Assembly (NCBI GenBank): GCA_963573385.1
Contig: CAUYLG010004878.1
Location: 1 to 64,000, forward strand
DNA: 64,000 nt
Origin: Cacajao melanocephalus
Taxonomy: Eukaryota; Chordata; Mammalia; Primates; Pitheciidae
Direction: 5' to 3'
Under the pieces are notes generated by a model. That model worked only from the letters and a program-made list of their open reading frames with translations. It ran no database searches and was not told where the DNA came from. Positions 11,481 through 24,450 of the stretch are shown here, piece by piece. Position 1 is the stretch's first letter. Every line of letters starts with the position of its first letter. The position numbers and the translations under genes were made by a program.

Positions 11481-12689
11481 TTATTCTGCCATCTCATTCC
11501 CAATGACTGGACACCTCTTCCTGACTTTTAACTCAGGCTCCGTGTTCTGGCCTGTGGGAAACCCTAGAAAGTTAGCCCTCAAAAAGAATGTTGGATCCTT
11601 TGTGCACATGTACACACAATATGCTCAAAAGATGATCTAAGACAACAATTATCACTCTCTCATTATGATCGATGAGGTTACAGCTGGTTAGTGGCGAAAT
11701 CAGGTTCGAAACCAGTCTGACACGTGATTATTTTACACTACTCTTAACTTACAATAGCTGCACATATTGCGCTTGCTTATGACATGGACCCTTTATAAGC
11801 ACCCTGAATAGCAATTTATTTGAGCAACTAATTCTTCAGACTAATTAAGAATGCTGTGCTAGTTTCTGCTAAAGGAAAAATATCCATATTCTCCATTTAA
11901 AATTTTCCGTTTTGAGGAGACACTATTTTGGAACACAGCATAGTCTCTCTTTATTTAATGCTTCTGTATTCATTCAGGTTAATGTTACCCTCCGTTTTCT
12001 TCCTTCTCACTTTTAGGTTTTTCCCTTCCTTGATGGTTATATGACTTGAGCACAAACGTATGTCTCACAATTAGAACAGTGACTTATTAGCTCTCAAAAT
12101 GCTACACCTCTTAATACCAGTTGAGAATGTATCTTCTATTTTAGATTCTTTTTGTAAAGAAATGAGAGGAAACTAGGAAGAGCAAAGATGCTGGTTATTC
12201 TCACACCCTACCGAGGGAATGATGGGACTTTCCTTTAAATTATTACCACTCATCAACACATTCTGGAATGGACCTGAAACCAATCATTGTATCTCTGCTT
12301 AAATTCCAAACTACAGTGTCTTAAGAAAAGTGCTTAAGTTCTCCTATTTATAAAATTTGACGAAGATCTTTTAATCAATTTACAAGTAAGTTGTAAAAGG
12401 TAAAACTACTTTATGAACAGCTTGAAAACAAAATATTTTTATGCATTATATAACTCATCACAGGGTTAAATAGTTTCTGCATTTTTTTCTAAATTAGCAA
12501 ATGTTACAGGTGCTCTGAAAGGCAGGAAGAAGGAATTACCTGCATTCTTATAAAAATATAAAATACAAACAACAAACAAACAAAACCCACAAAAAACAAG
12601 CATTTATATTTGCGTATACCTACCAATGTATACAGATACCTGTAAATCCTTTTATATGTATCTGTATTTATGTTATGCTCTATGCATGT
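11481..12689. other. Unique DNA downstream of the island
   Basis: AT-rich, no gene seen. A weak reverse-MIR-like patch lies at about 11,670-11,735. Short C-A-A-A-C runs occur at 12,566-12,600. Confidence 0.4.
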
Positions 12690-12830
12690 TTATTATGATG
12701 TCTCCAATTCTAATCCATAACCATATGTACTTTTCTAGCCTGCTTTCTTACTTAACGATAATTCAAACCCCAACAGTGAGAAACTTGCAAACCATCATTT
12801 ATCATCCATTTACTCATCTGTTTAGTTCCG
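12690..12830 (+). repeat. Unnamed ancient repeat, related to 48.6-49.0 kb
   Basis: The order of blocks 'tctccaattctaatccat', 'ataattcaaaccccaac', 'atcatccatttactcat' parallels that in the tandem copies near 48,630-48,740. Identity is low, so this is a by-eye family assignment without a name. Confidence 0.35.
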
Positions 12831-13017
12831 ATCTACAATGATAGCTGTGCCAAATTGTTAACTTGTAACCCCATGAGAAGTAACCTTACCAACTAGATTA
12901 CAGGGTTTAAGTGCAATGCTTTTTTCCTTTAGTATAATAGGTTCCATTCATTTCCAAAAATTACAGATTTTATTTCTATGTGTTTATATACAAACACATA
13001 CATACATAATGTCAAGG

Positions 13018-13051
<34 letters not shown>

Positions 13052-13075
13052 GCACACACACACATACACACACAC

Positions 13076-13106
<31 letters not shown>

Positions 13107-13118
13107 TATACATATAGT
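13018..13118. repeat. (TA)n / (CA)n compound microsatellite
   Basis: Two TA blocks are followed by alternating CACACA and TATATA runs. The tract is nearly pure alternating purine-pyrimidine over about 100 bp. Confidence 0.95.
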
Positions 13119-13490
13119 ACATCCTTAACATTATAAAATTTTGTAAAGGAAATAAAAAACAGCTTAAAATATAGACTACATATACTGCAATTCAAATTCA
13201 TGTGTTGATATGTTTAACATTTTTACATATTTCACAATTGCTAATTAAAATAATGTTAGCTATAAAGTCTCTACTTTCAGTTGATACATTTCAATTTATG
13301 TTTATCACTAGCTTAGTAGCAGAGAACCCAGACCAGATGATGGAAATAACTTCAACCATGGTATTTTCTCACATTGCCAACTCAATATGAGAGGACTTTG
13401 CTCCAGGTTTTAGATTCTCAGGGACCTTCTAACTTCAGTTAAAGTTAAACATAACAAATTGAGCATTTGTTACAAACCAAGCTAAATATG

Positions 13491-13740
13491 AGTTTGCCAA
13501 CCCCCTGAAATAGGGAAAAAGGCAGCATGGTCCATGGTAAGAAGGGTGAAATACTGAATAGAGGATAATTTTAAGTTCTCATTTACAGATCATTTACTCT
13601 GTGCCAATCACTGCAAAATTGACACATTTGTTCTCAAAGAAAAGTCCATTGCAAATCAGCTCTAAGCAGATATTGTGCAGCCAATGTCAGGTATTGGCTC
13701 TCAGACCTCAAATATATTACCTTGACTATGCAAATAACAG
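13491..13740 (+). repeat. Left arm of a large diverged inverted repeat
   Basis: From 'agtttgccaacccc' to 'ctatgcaaataacag' this is the reverse complement, with scattered changes and small gaps, of 14,603-14,828. Shared blocks include 'ccatggtaagaagggtga' and 'aagttctcatttacagat'. Confidence 0.85.
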
Positions 13741-14602
13741 AGATTAAATGAATCAGGGTATGAATGAGCAATAACAATTTCTGCCGTTATAGTACCAACA
13801 ATCTACTGGCTTGGGTGGTTACCATAAACATCAAAATGTGACTTATTCCAATATTTTAAACAAAATATTTGAAGAGTTAACAGGAGAAGGGGGAAAAAAG
13901 TCAGTCATTCAAGTAATCATGAAAAGCACAATGGGATAGGTATTGTTAGAAAGACAAACATCAAAAACTGGGTTACTTTCATTTCTAAAAGATAATGACA
14001 GAAAGAAAATGCGTTATAATTGTATTTAATAGCATGATATATCTGACAAACAATTAGACTACTTCAGTTTAATTGAGTATACATAAAATAGAAATAGGCT
14101 CAGAAACTTATTAAAAGTCTTTGAGTTAATTGGAAAGCACCTATAAATAAATTATTAGGCAAAACATTAGTCTTGTAATCCATATAACAATGATTAATAT
14201 GCAAGCAGATAAGATTATTGTACATAAAGCAACCTTCTGTATCATAGGATCCCACAGCATGAACTATGAGTTCAGTGCTCTAGCTACATATCGATGCCAT
14301 TAAAAATCATACAGAGGAAGGAAATAGATTTTTATTAGTTTGCAAAAATAATATTATTGACCTAGAATCAATAAATTGCATGTTCAGCCATTTGTAGGAA
14401 TGAGAATAACCCTGTCATGTCACCTCAGATCAGAATTATTCTTGGGAACTACAGACAGTGTGAAACTGGTAAACCTAAATGGCAATGGAACTGACGACCA
14501 GGGCATCATCTTCTGAAATTCACACTCAACTAAGCACAAAGATACACCACAAACTCAAATATCTGGAAACTTACAGAAATTATTTTCTCCATCATTCGAT
14601 CA
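13741..14602. other. Spacer between the inverted-repeat arms
   Basis: AT-rich DNA of about 860 bp. I see no terminal features or coding frame that would make the whole a transposon. Confidence 0.4.
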
Positions 14603-14828
14603 CTGTTATTTGCATAGCAAAGCTAATATCTTTGAGGCTGAGAGCCATGCCCAAAATTTGCTTGGAGCTGATTTGCAATGGACTTTACAAATGTGTCAGT
14701 TTTGCAGTGAACGGCACAGAGTAAATGATCTGTAAATGAGAACTTAAAATTGTCCTCTATTCACTATTTCACCCTTCTTACCATGGACCACATTGCCTTT
14801 TTCCCTTATATTAGTGGGTCAGCAAACT
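14603..14828 (-). repeat. Right arm of the large diverged inverted repeat
   Basis: Complement of 13,491-13,740. Its outer end ('agcaaact') overlaps the end of the hAT-type element that follows. Confidence 0.85.
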
Positions 14829-14977
14829 ACAACACTGGACCAGTATGTCCTATTACTTGTTTTTGTAAATAAACACAGTCTATTATAACACAACCATGTT
14901 AATTCATTAATGCATCGCCTATGGTTACTTTTATGCTACAGTGGCAGAGTTAAGTGGATGTGATTATAATTGAATGG
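14812..14977 (-). mobile_element. hAT-type (Charlie-like) element, first part
   Basis: 'gggtcagcaaacta' followed by 'cttgtttttgtaaataaa' and 'cagtggcagagttaagt' matches the reverse of the common hAT element that carries 'tttatttacaaaaa'. It resumes after the MaLR at 17,299. Name not assigned. Confidence 0.65.
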
Positions 14978-15348
14978 TCTCTTAGTCCATTCTCAGACTG
15001 CTAATAAAGACATACAGAAAATGGGTAACTTATAAAAGAAAGAGGTTTTATTGACTCACAGTTCAGCATGGCTGGGTGGGCCTCAGGAAACTTACAATCA
15101 TAGCCGAAGGGGAAACAAAAACGTCCTTCTTCATATGGTGGCAGCAAGGAGAAGTGGCAAGCAAAACGGGGAAAGCCCCTTCGAAAATCATCAGATCTTG
15201 TGAAAACTCACTATCATGAGAACAGAAGCATGAGGTAACCACCACCTTAATTCAATTACATCTCATCTGGTTCCTCCTATGGCATGTGAGGATTATGGGA
15301 ACTACAATTCTATACGAATTTGTGTAGGAACACAGTCAAACCATATCA
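14978..15348 (-). repeat. 3' LTR of the MaLR element
   Basis: Aligns along its length with 16,917-17,298. The reverse poly(A)-signal region 'aaaagaaagaggttttatt' is visible. Confidence 0.85.
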
Positions 15349-16916
15349 TTCCACCACGGCCCCTCCCAAATCTCATGTCTTCATATTTCTAAACCAATCA
15401 TGCCTTCTCAACAGTCCCCCAAAGTCTTAACTCATTTAAGCATTAACTCAGAATTCCACAGTCTAATGTCTCATCGGAGACAAGGCAAGTACCTTCTGCC
15501 TATGAGACTGTAAAATCAAAAGCAAGTTAGTTACTTCCCAGATACAATGGAGATACAGGCATTGGGTAAATATAGCTGTTCCACATAGAAGAAATTGGCA
15601 GAACAAACTGGCTAGAAGCCCCATGCAAGTCTCAAATCTAGCAATGTAGTCAAATCTTTAAGCTCTAAAATGATCTCCTTTGACTCCATGCCTCACATCC
15701 AGGTCACACTGATGCCAAAGATGGGTTCCCCTGGCCTTGGGCAGCTCTATCTCTGTGGCTTTGCAGGATATAGCCCCTCTCCTGGCTGCTTTCACAAGCT
15801 GGTGTTGAGTGTCTGTGGCTTTTCTGGGCACATGGTGCAAGCTGTCAGTGGATCTCCCATGCTGGGGTTTAGAGGATGGTGGCCTTCTTCTCGCAGCTCC
15901 ACTAGGCAATGCCCAAATGGGGACTCTGTATGGGAGCTTCAACCCTACATTTCCCTTCTACACTGCCCTAGCATAATTTCTCAATGAGCACCCCACCCCT
16001 GCAGTAAACTTCTGCCTGGGCATCCAGGCACTTCCATACATCCTCTGAAACCTAGGCAGAGGTTCCCAAACCACAGTTCTTGACTTTTGTGCACTCGCAG
16101 GCTCAACACCACATGGAAGCTGCCAAGGCTTGGGGCTTGCACTCTCTAAAGCAGTGGACTGAGCTGTATGTTGGCCCCTTTTGTCCACAGCTGGAGGGAA
16201 TGGGATGCAGGGCACCAAGTCCCAAGGCAAGGGGATCCCTGGGCCTGGCCCACAGAACCATTTTTCTTTCCTTGACCTCTTGGCATATGATGGAAGGGGC
16301 TGCTGTAAAGGCCTCTGACTTGCACAGGAGACATTTTTCCCATAGTCTTGGTGATTAACATTTGGCTCCTTGTTACTTACGTAAATTTGTACAGCTAGCT
16401 TGAATTTTCTCCAGAAAATGGGATTTTCTTTTCTATTGCAAAGTCAGGCTGAAAATTTCCTAACTTTTATGTTTTGCTGCCTCTTGAATGCTTCACTGCT
16501 CAGAAATTTCTTACCCCAGATACCCTAAATAATCTCTCTTAAACTCAAAGTCCCATAGATCTCTAGGGCAGGGCCAAAATGCTGCTAGACTCTTTGCATA
16601 GCAAGAGTGACCTTTACTCCAGTTCCCAAGAAGTTTCTCATCTCCATCTGAAACCACCTCAGCCAGGACCTTATTGCACTACCAGCATTTTGGTCAAAGA
16701 CATTCAACAAGTCTCTAGGAAGCTCCAAACTTTTCCACATCTTCTGGTCTTTTGAGCTCTCTAAGTCTCTAAGAAGTTCCAAACTTTCCTACATTTTCCT
16801 GTCTTCATCTGATCCCTCCAAACTGTTCCAACCTCTGCCTGTTACCCAGTTCCAAAGTCGCTTCCACATTTTCTGGTATCTTTGCAGCAGCACCACACTA
16901 CCCGGTACCAATTTAC

Positions 16917-17298
16917 TGTATTAGTTTGTTCTCATGATGCTAATAAAAACATATCTGAAACCTGGTAATTTACAAAGGAAAGAGGTTTCTTTGACTCACA
17001 TCACAGTTCAGCATGGCTAGGGAGGCCTCAGGAAACTTACAATCATGTTAGAAGGGAAAGAAAACATGTCCTTCTTGACACGGCAGCAGCAAGAAGAACT
17101 ACCAAGCAAAAGGGGGAAAAGCCCTTACAAAACCATCAAATCTCATGAGAACTTACTCACTATCATGAGAAGAAAAGCATGGAGGTAACCACCCTTATGA
17201 TTCAATTACCTCCCACCAGGTCCTTCCCATGACACATGGAAATAATGGAAACTACAATTCAGATGAGATTTGGGTGGGGACACAGCCAAACCATATCA
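16917..17298 (-). repeat. 5' LTR of the MaLR element
   Basis: Begins 'tgtattagtttgttctc' and ends 'aaccatatca'. As the element lies on the minus strand this is its 5' LTR. Confidence 0.85.
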
Positions 17299-17355
17299 TC
17301 TACAAAGCCTAAAGTATTTGCTATCTGGTATTTTTTTTTAAAGCTTGCTGACTTT
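17299..17355 (-). mobile_element. hAT-type element, second part
   Basis: 'acaaagcctaaagtattt', 'gctatctggta' and 'aagcttgctgac' continue the element begun at 14,812 and reach its other end. Confidence 0.65.
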
Positions 17356-18465
17356 TTCTTTATATCATGGTGTTCAATGATTGCCCATTGGTATATATTG
17401 ATAATTACATTAAGTGTTGTCAGTTCCACATTATTGTGAACTGCACAGTGGCAGAAACATTTTTTTTTTCTTTTTTGGTCCTTCATTATTTAATCTCTAT
17501 TGCCTATCCCTGTACCTGGATGACAGTGAGAAAGTTTTATAAATCATTTCATGAATTTGTTATCAGTAAACAAGTATCTATAAAATCTCTAAAAACAATT
17601 TGATAACTATGGAGATTGTGGAAAGAGAAACAAAAGGAAAAAATTGTGGAATAATAAAAAGATGTAACAGAGACAACATGTTATTTAAAGACAAAATGAA
17701 TAAAACAAAAAGTAAACACAGTTTCAGTAATCTACAAGGGAAAGGCTCCTGACATGTTTCAACTTCAGCAGTGCCTACAACTAAGTACTTATATATGTCT
17801 CAGAAACTAAGAATTTATTGATGTAGCAGTGTTTTCATTGATATAGGAAAACAATAGGAGACATGCTGAGAACTTTTTGAAAGGCACCTTAGAGAATATT
17901 TTATTCATTTAGCAAATAGGTTCTTATTACAAATATTCTCTTATGAGATAGCCATATTCTGTAAAGAACAGCAGGAATGTAGAGAAAAAGATACAGCCAA
18001 CAAGATGCAACATGTTTGAATAGCTGTCAGAAAGTGTTACAGGCAAGAATTATTTCTGCTTTCTAAAAGGTGTGTAGAAAACACTTTCCAGAAGAATAAT
18101 TTAAAAACCCTCCAAATAAAGAACTGTTATTAAGGACAGGTTTGTTTATACTGACACGATCTCCTGAAAGCATCAATTTGAGTCTCTGTATTTACACTTT
18201 ACTAAACTGTGGAGTAATATACTATGTGTCATCTATTCTAGACATGGCATTGTAAATATTTCATGGCTTAAAATTGTATGATGATTGCCTGCATGTGGGT
18301 TAGTATACATCTTAATAATACTTTGGAGCAGCAAAATAGGAGTGTTTATTTTAGCTAATTCTATCTCTCATAAAATAGGACCAAGACTAAATCTGCCTCA
18401 TGACACAAGAAAATCCTGAGTCTTTATTGGTCCCAAGGTCTCCTAGTGTCATAAAAAACACTAAC
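17356..18465. other. Unique AT-rich DNA
   Basis: No gene or repeat family supported. Confidence 0.4.
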
Positions 18466-19424
<959 letters not shown>

Positions 19425-19660
19425 CATGGAGATTAAGACTGGGCTTTGGAATCCAAACCTCCTGGGTTTCCTTCCCATCTCTCTACTTAGTATTTGTTCT
19501 TAACTTCTCTGTGTCTCTAATTCTTTATATTTACAAGAGAATTTTGTAAGGTTGCACATAAGATTCAAGGAGATTATCCATGAAATATGCTTTGCCACTT
19601 AACTCCAATATCTGTGCATAATAAATTCTCAACTCTTATTATAAATGTATAGTTGCTGAT
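19425..19660 (+). repeat. MIR SINE
   Basis: 'gactgggctttggaatcc', 'cctcctgggtttc', 'ttaacttctctgtgtctc' and 'gtaaggttgcacataag' follow the plus-strand MIR in order. Confidence 0.6.
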
Positions 19661-20814
19661 TAATGTTTTAGTATTAATAGTTTCCATTGATCCTCTGGGA
19701 GTGGCAATCAAATGTGTCCTCAAAAATTGACAAGTCTGTGTGGAAAGCATGTAGCTATGGGGCTAATGATGAATTCCCATAAGCCAGAAACTTTCTTTAC
19801 TCACATGAAGTCACCTCTGACTGTTAGTGACAAGATAGTGCTCTCTGAGTTTGATGGCATACAAGAAGCCTGCTCTTCCAGGCAGGAGTATCTGTGCTCA
19901 TTTCTCACACATTTTATAAAGTGCATCTAGAATGTGGCAGTTATGATCTCATCATTAGCTCTAGCTTAATGACTAAAACTCTGCATGAATCAAAATGCCA
20001 GGTTACATTCATTTGAAGAAAGTCACCTTAGAAAAGATTATAGCAGACTCTCTTTGAAATGATTCCTCATTTTGCCCAAATGGCTAGCACAGTATTTTTG
20101 ACCACAGCTACTCTAAGGAGCTGAGGATAATGCTAACATGCGGCCTTCACTGCATCTGTAACACCCTTGGAGTATCCTAAAAATACAGGGCCAAACCACA
20201 AAGCAGCTTCTCAATGTGGAGATGGGAGAGCACATCAAACACAAAGCATATTAAAGTCCGGTAATCTAGACAGACAAGGTCAGTGAACTGCCACAGTTAA
20301 AATCCAAAACATGGAAACATTGTTAAAATGGGATGTATGGTACATAAAGGATAGTCAGAGTCTGTGTAAGTCTTGGAGAAAAGTAACATTGTCTTTACTC
20401 GTAAGTTACTCTAAGATTTATATTACTTTACTCTCTCCACAGGCTATGTAAATGTATGTATCACAGTTGGAATGACCCCTTAGATATAATTCAGTTCAAA
20501 TGCTTTCTTTGTTCCCTCTTCCCCACCCCTAAAAAAGAATCCCCTCCCATTGAAGAAGCTCAATCTATGGACATGGATTTGTCACCTGCAACTCAAAAGG
20601 AAATGACTTTTGAAATTCTAGGTCTGAGTGTATTATAACTGGGCCAAGTGTCTATGGTTGTGATTGTCCTACTGTCTTGAGAGAAAAGCACACTGCTCTT
20701 CACCTAGGGATCTGATCATGCTATTCCACCTATGCAGATTTGCCCAGTTTTCCATGTTTTGGCTCAAGCCCCACCTACTCCATTTAAACTCCTTGCAACT
20801 GTCTTTGTTCATAT
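19661..20814. other. Unique DNA
   Basis: No gene or repeat family supported. Frames of 60-72 codons are without motif. Confidence 0.4.
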
Positions 20815-21185
20815 AGATTTACAATTCCAGTCCAGGCCTGAAGTTCTGAGAACCAAGAGGGCCAATAGTGTAAGTCCTGGTCTGAATCCAAAGGACCAAG
20901 AACCAGGAACACCAATATCCAAGGGCAGGAGAAGATAGATGTCCCAGCTTAAGCAGAGAGAGAGCAAATTTTCCCTTTCTTCAGCTTTCTGTTTTATTTG
21001 GGCTCTCAGTATATTGAATGATTCCCACCTACATTGGTTCGAGGGATCTTCTTTATTCAGTGTACCAACACAAATACTAATCTTTTCTAGAAACACTTTT
21101 ACAGACACACCCAGAAATAAAGTTTTATCAGATATCTGGACATCCCTTAAACCAGTTAGGTTGACACAAAAAACTAACCATCACT
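20815..21185 (-). mobile_element. ERV/MaLR-type LTR, copy 1 (family ending 'aaccatcaca')
   Basis: 'ctgagaaccaagagggcc', 'agatgtcccagcttaagc', 'agacacacccagaaataa' and 'aaaaactaaccatcac' match in order the LTR family also present at 22.57-23.06 kb. LTR sense is the minus strand. Subfamily name not assigned. Confidence 0.7.
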
Positions 21186-21534
21186 CCTGGAACAACCACC
21201 TTCGTTACACATGATGAACCAACAAATTGAGGATATCTGAATCATCCTGTAAGTGCTGGCCTGCTTAGCCTCCAATTATTGTGGATGAAATACAATCTAT
21301 TTCACTTAAGGCAATATGTCAGTAGACTAGACTCTACCCTACTAATACTTTACATATTTAATAAAAAAGTTATTCAACATTCTCTATATATTATTGAGTT
21401 TTTGATGCTTTTTCCTATTTCTTGGTCCCCAAACTCCTACTTGCTGTTATCCTTAATCCTTAGTTCACTCTGCATATAAAAATGTTATCTTATTATTGGC
21501 AGTGGTCAACATCAAAATGTCGCTGTATCTTTGT

Positions 21535-21665
21535 TATGCTCTTTCTACATTCTGGAATGTCATACTCTTGCTTTTCTCTTTAATAGATGTCTTTCTTTTA
21601 ATGACAATTTTAAGTGTACATCTTCCAAGAAGTCTACCAGATCTTTGCAAGAGAATGAATGAATT
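21535..21665 (+). repeat. L2 LINE fragment
   Basis: 'cattctggaatgtcatac' and 'agtgtacatcttccaag' with 'aagtctacc' fit the late ORF2 part of L2. Weak. Confidence 0.35.
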
Positions 21666-22566
21666 TTCTTGACCTCTTTCTGTGTCTGCAATAATCTTTA
21701 TGTCTCTGTCAACTTTTGTTGCTCTGCTGTCTCCGATTGCTTCATCTATCAGTGTGTGGGAGTCTGAACTCTAATGACTCTCTGATTCAATTTGGTGATA
21801 CCTGTAGCCTAAGTCAAGGTTGTTCGAATTGTCTTTGGTTGTTTTATGTCTAGAAACCTGATTCCCTTCAAATTATAAGGACTCAAGAGGAAATGCATAC
21901 TTTATATTCATCTTGAAATCTTTTAAACTTTTACTTCTCTGTTTTTCCTATTATTCTTGTTGAACTGAATAGCACTGACTATACATGGAATGGTTCCTTT
22001 CATTGAATTAAGCGATACCTGCTTTGTTCAGACAGACTAAATTATAGGAATAAAAAAGATGATAAATTATATCTCCAGAAAACTGTGAAAACAAAATAAT
22101 TGTCATACATATGCATACTCTAGTGTTAGCACACAATAGACACTCAATAAATACTTGATTATCTTCCTTTTCGTGAGGGAATCGAAGTGAAAACTTGAAG
22201 AAATTTTAAATTGGCATTGTTTTGTTCCAGCTCATAATAATCCATCTGCATTCCTGATCTAATAATGATTATTCATGAATCTGACCCAAAAAGTTTAAGG
22301 AAGGCATCATTGTTATCAGCAACAAATATAATAAATTAGAAGATCCTCTCAATAACCATCTAATTATGTAAGTATTTTCTTTCAGATTAGCAGGTCACCT
22401 GATTAAATTTAGGTACATCTAAAAGAGGGAGAACATTTTCCAAGTTTATATACTATTATCAAATATAATACCCTAAGACCTCTATTTTTTATAATATGAA
22501 AAGGTTAAATTAGAGGATTCTTAAATCTTTTCAGTTCTAATATTTATATATCTCTATACATTTATT

Positions 22567-23062
22567 ATAAAGGCTTGGCTCATGAAATTGTGGAGGCAGG
22601 TAGGTTTCAAGATCTGCATGGTAAGTCAGTAACTTGGAGGACTTGGAGACGTAGGAGAGTTAATGGTTTAGTCCCAGTTAAAGCTCAAGAGCCTGAGAAC
22701 CAGGCCTCCTATGGCTCCTACTAGCTGTCCCATGGTGCTTCTACCACAACGCTGTCAGTCTTGAAACCCAGGGAAAGCAAATGTTTCCATTTGAACCTAA
22801 AGCCTATGTTCCAGTCTAAAGGCAATCAGACAGGGAGAATTCAAACTTACTCAGAGGAGGATAAGCCTTTTTGTTCTATTCAGGTCTTTTGACTGGTTGT
22901 ATCAGGCTCACCCACATTAAAGGTGGGTAATATGATTACTCTGTCCATGAATTTAATGTTAATTTCACCTCAATACAACCTCATGAAAATATCCGGAATA
23001 ATGTTTGGCCGAATACCTGACCCCATAGCTCAGTCAAATTGACACATAAAATTAACCATCAC
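22567..23062 (-). mobile_element. ERV/MaLR-type LTR, copy 2 (family ending 'aaccatcaca')
   Basis: 'ctcatgaaattgtggagg', 'gagcctgagaaccaggc', 'tttttgttctattcaggt', 'aaattgacacataaaatt' and 'aaccatcaca'. Same family and orientation as 20,815-21,185, but longer. Confidence 0.75.
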
Positions 23063-23105
23063 AATCACCGCTACCACCACCACCGTCATTATCATCATCA
23101 AAATA
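23063..23105. repeat. CAN-rich low-complexity tract
   Basis: Runs of CCA/TCA triplets ('ccaccaccaccgtcatta') follow directly on the LTR. Confidence 0.7.
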
Positions 23106-23589
23106 ATAAAAATGCCATTAGAATATAGATTCCAAGACATGCTGTTATTGGAAACATGTAATTTATTTATTGATTTAATGACAAGGGAAGACTTACTGGT
23201 GTTACATTTACAAGTACATAATATCTTTTCTCAGAAGAATTCTGCAGTGTGGGGCTTAAATATCAAAGTGTCATATAAATGTTGCCTGATTTGTTTACAG
23301 ATATGTATATTAGGAAGTTTCAATGCATGCTATGGCCACTCCATTTCTTACAAAAAAGGTTAAAAAAAAAAAAACACATACACACTTTTTTTTCTAAAAT
23401 GTAAGTCAACTTGCAGTTTTATTTTAGTACTCCATCCTATTTCATATATTTGACTACTTACTACTCTACAAAAGTCATATTGATTTAATTTATCAGAAGA
23501 CAAACTTTCTAGCCCCGACTCCCATTGTTCTGCTTTTAAATGTAACAGGAGACCAAATTAAACAAAATGTCATTTCCCATGCACTTATT

Positions 23590-23720
23590 TCCTTTTTGTA
23601 TTAAAATGAATAGTGAGGGTCTATTATGTGCTGACTTTGCTTTAGGGCTGACACTATAATAGTGAATAAGACAGACATAAAATTTCTGTCCTTATAGAAC
23701 CTATATTACAATCAAGAAGA
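23590..23720. repeat. Ancient interspersed repeat (L2/L3/MIR class)
   Basis: 'tctattatgtgctgactt' and 'agtgaataagacagacat' resemble the old mammalian repeat text about a gradual 'tactatgtgccaggcac' motif. Class is a guess. Confidence 0.35.
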
Positions 23721-23836
23721 AGTTTTATTGTAATAACTCAGCATTATTGTGACAACATACCCACCCCAATTTTGAGTTTCTCATGGGTATGTGGTTTCCA
23801 ACCATTTCCTAATGTTCAATTCCAACACCACATACC

Positions 23837-24240
23837 TATTAGTCTGCTCAGACTACCATTAAAAAATTCCATAGACGGGGGGATTAGGCAACAGAAAAAT
23901 ATTTCTCACATTTCTGGAGACTGGGAATACAAAATCTAGCTGCTGGCAAGATAAGTTGATATAAGGACTTTTTGTCTCACCTGGAATGCACCTGCCATCT
24001 CACTATGGGCTCACATGACCTCTTCTCTTTGTGCCACATGAGAGGTAAGAGAAAGACAGCAAGCTCCTTATGGCCTCTTCTTATAAGGGCACTAATCCCA
24101 TTATGAGGTCCCTACCCCAATAACTTTATCTAATCCTAATTATCTCCCAATGATCCTTTCTCCAAAAACCATCATATTGGGGATTAGGGCTTCAACATAT
24201 AAATTTTAGGGGGAAGCAAACATTCAGTCCATAGCAACTT
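23837..24240 (-). mobile_element. MLT1-type MaLR LTR
   Basis: Plus-strand text runs from 'tattagtctgctcagac' through 'atttctcacatttctgga', 'ataagggcactaatccc' and 'cttcaacatataaatttt' to 'attcagtccatagcaa', the reverse complement of an MLT1 LTR in correct order. Solo LTR. Confidence 0.85.
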
Positions 24241-24249
24241 ACTTCATGA

Positions 24250-24450
24250 AATATTTCCGGATGCCTGTGGACATTAATTAGAGTCTCCCTGCAAAACACC
24301 TCTCTATGTCCATAGCTAATTTCTCCCAAAGAGATTGTAAATTCTTGTAGATTTTTGTAGGATTATAATAAATTATTTTTTTCTCTTATACTAAAAACCC
24401 CAGCAGGGACTCGCACATATTCAGTAAATATTTATTGAATGAATGGTTTT
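24250..24450 (+). repeat. L2 LINE 3' end
   Basis: 'gagattgtaaattcttg', 'ccccagcagggactcgc' and 'agtaaatatttattgaat' with 'gaatgg' are the usual L2 3' terminal blocks. Confidence 0.65.

Larger units (their letters stand above)
14978..17298 (-). mobile_element. Full-length MST-type MaLR element, minus strand
   Basis: Two LTRs (about 14,978-15,348 and 16,917-17,298) flank about 1.57 kb of MaLR internal sequence, all in minus orientation. Both LTRs start on the plus strand with the reverse of the U5 end ('cttagtccattctcag', 'ttagtttgttctcatg') and end in 'aaccatatca'. The primer-binding region lies just left of the right LTR (about 16,900-16,916). MaLR elements carry no working gag-pol, and the open frames here (90-105 codons) are chance frames. 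The left terminus has TC instead of TG. Flanks are hAT-derived. Confidence 0.9.

Noticed and set aside
10766..11531. Several 67-128 codon open frames on both strands over the CpG island
   Set aside because: GC-rich DNA has few stops. All frames overlap each other, none has a recognisable domain, and no consistent start or splice pattern supports one over another.
12929..13201. 90-codon frame rich in Tyr/Val/Cys
   Set aside because: Translation of the TA/CA repeat.
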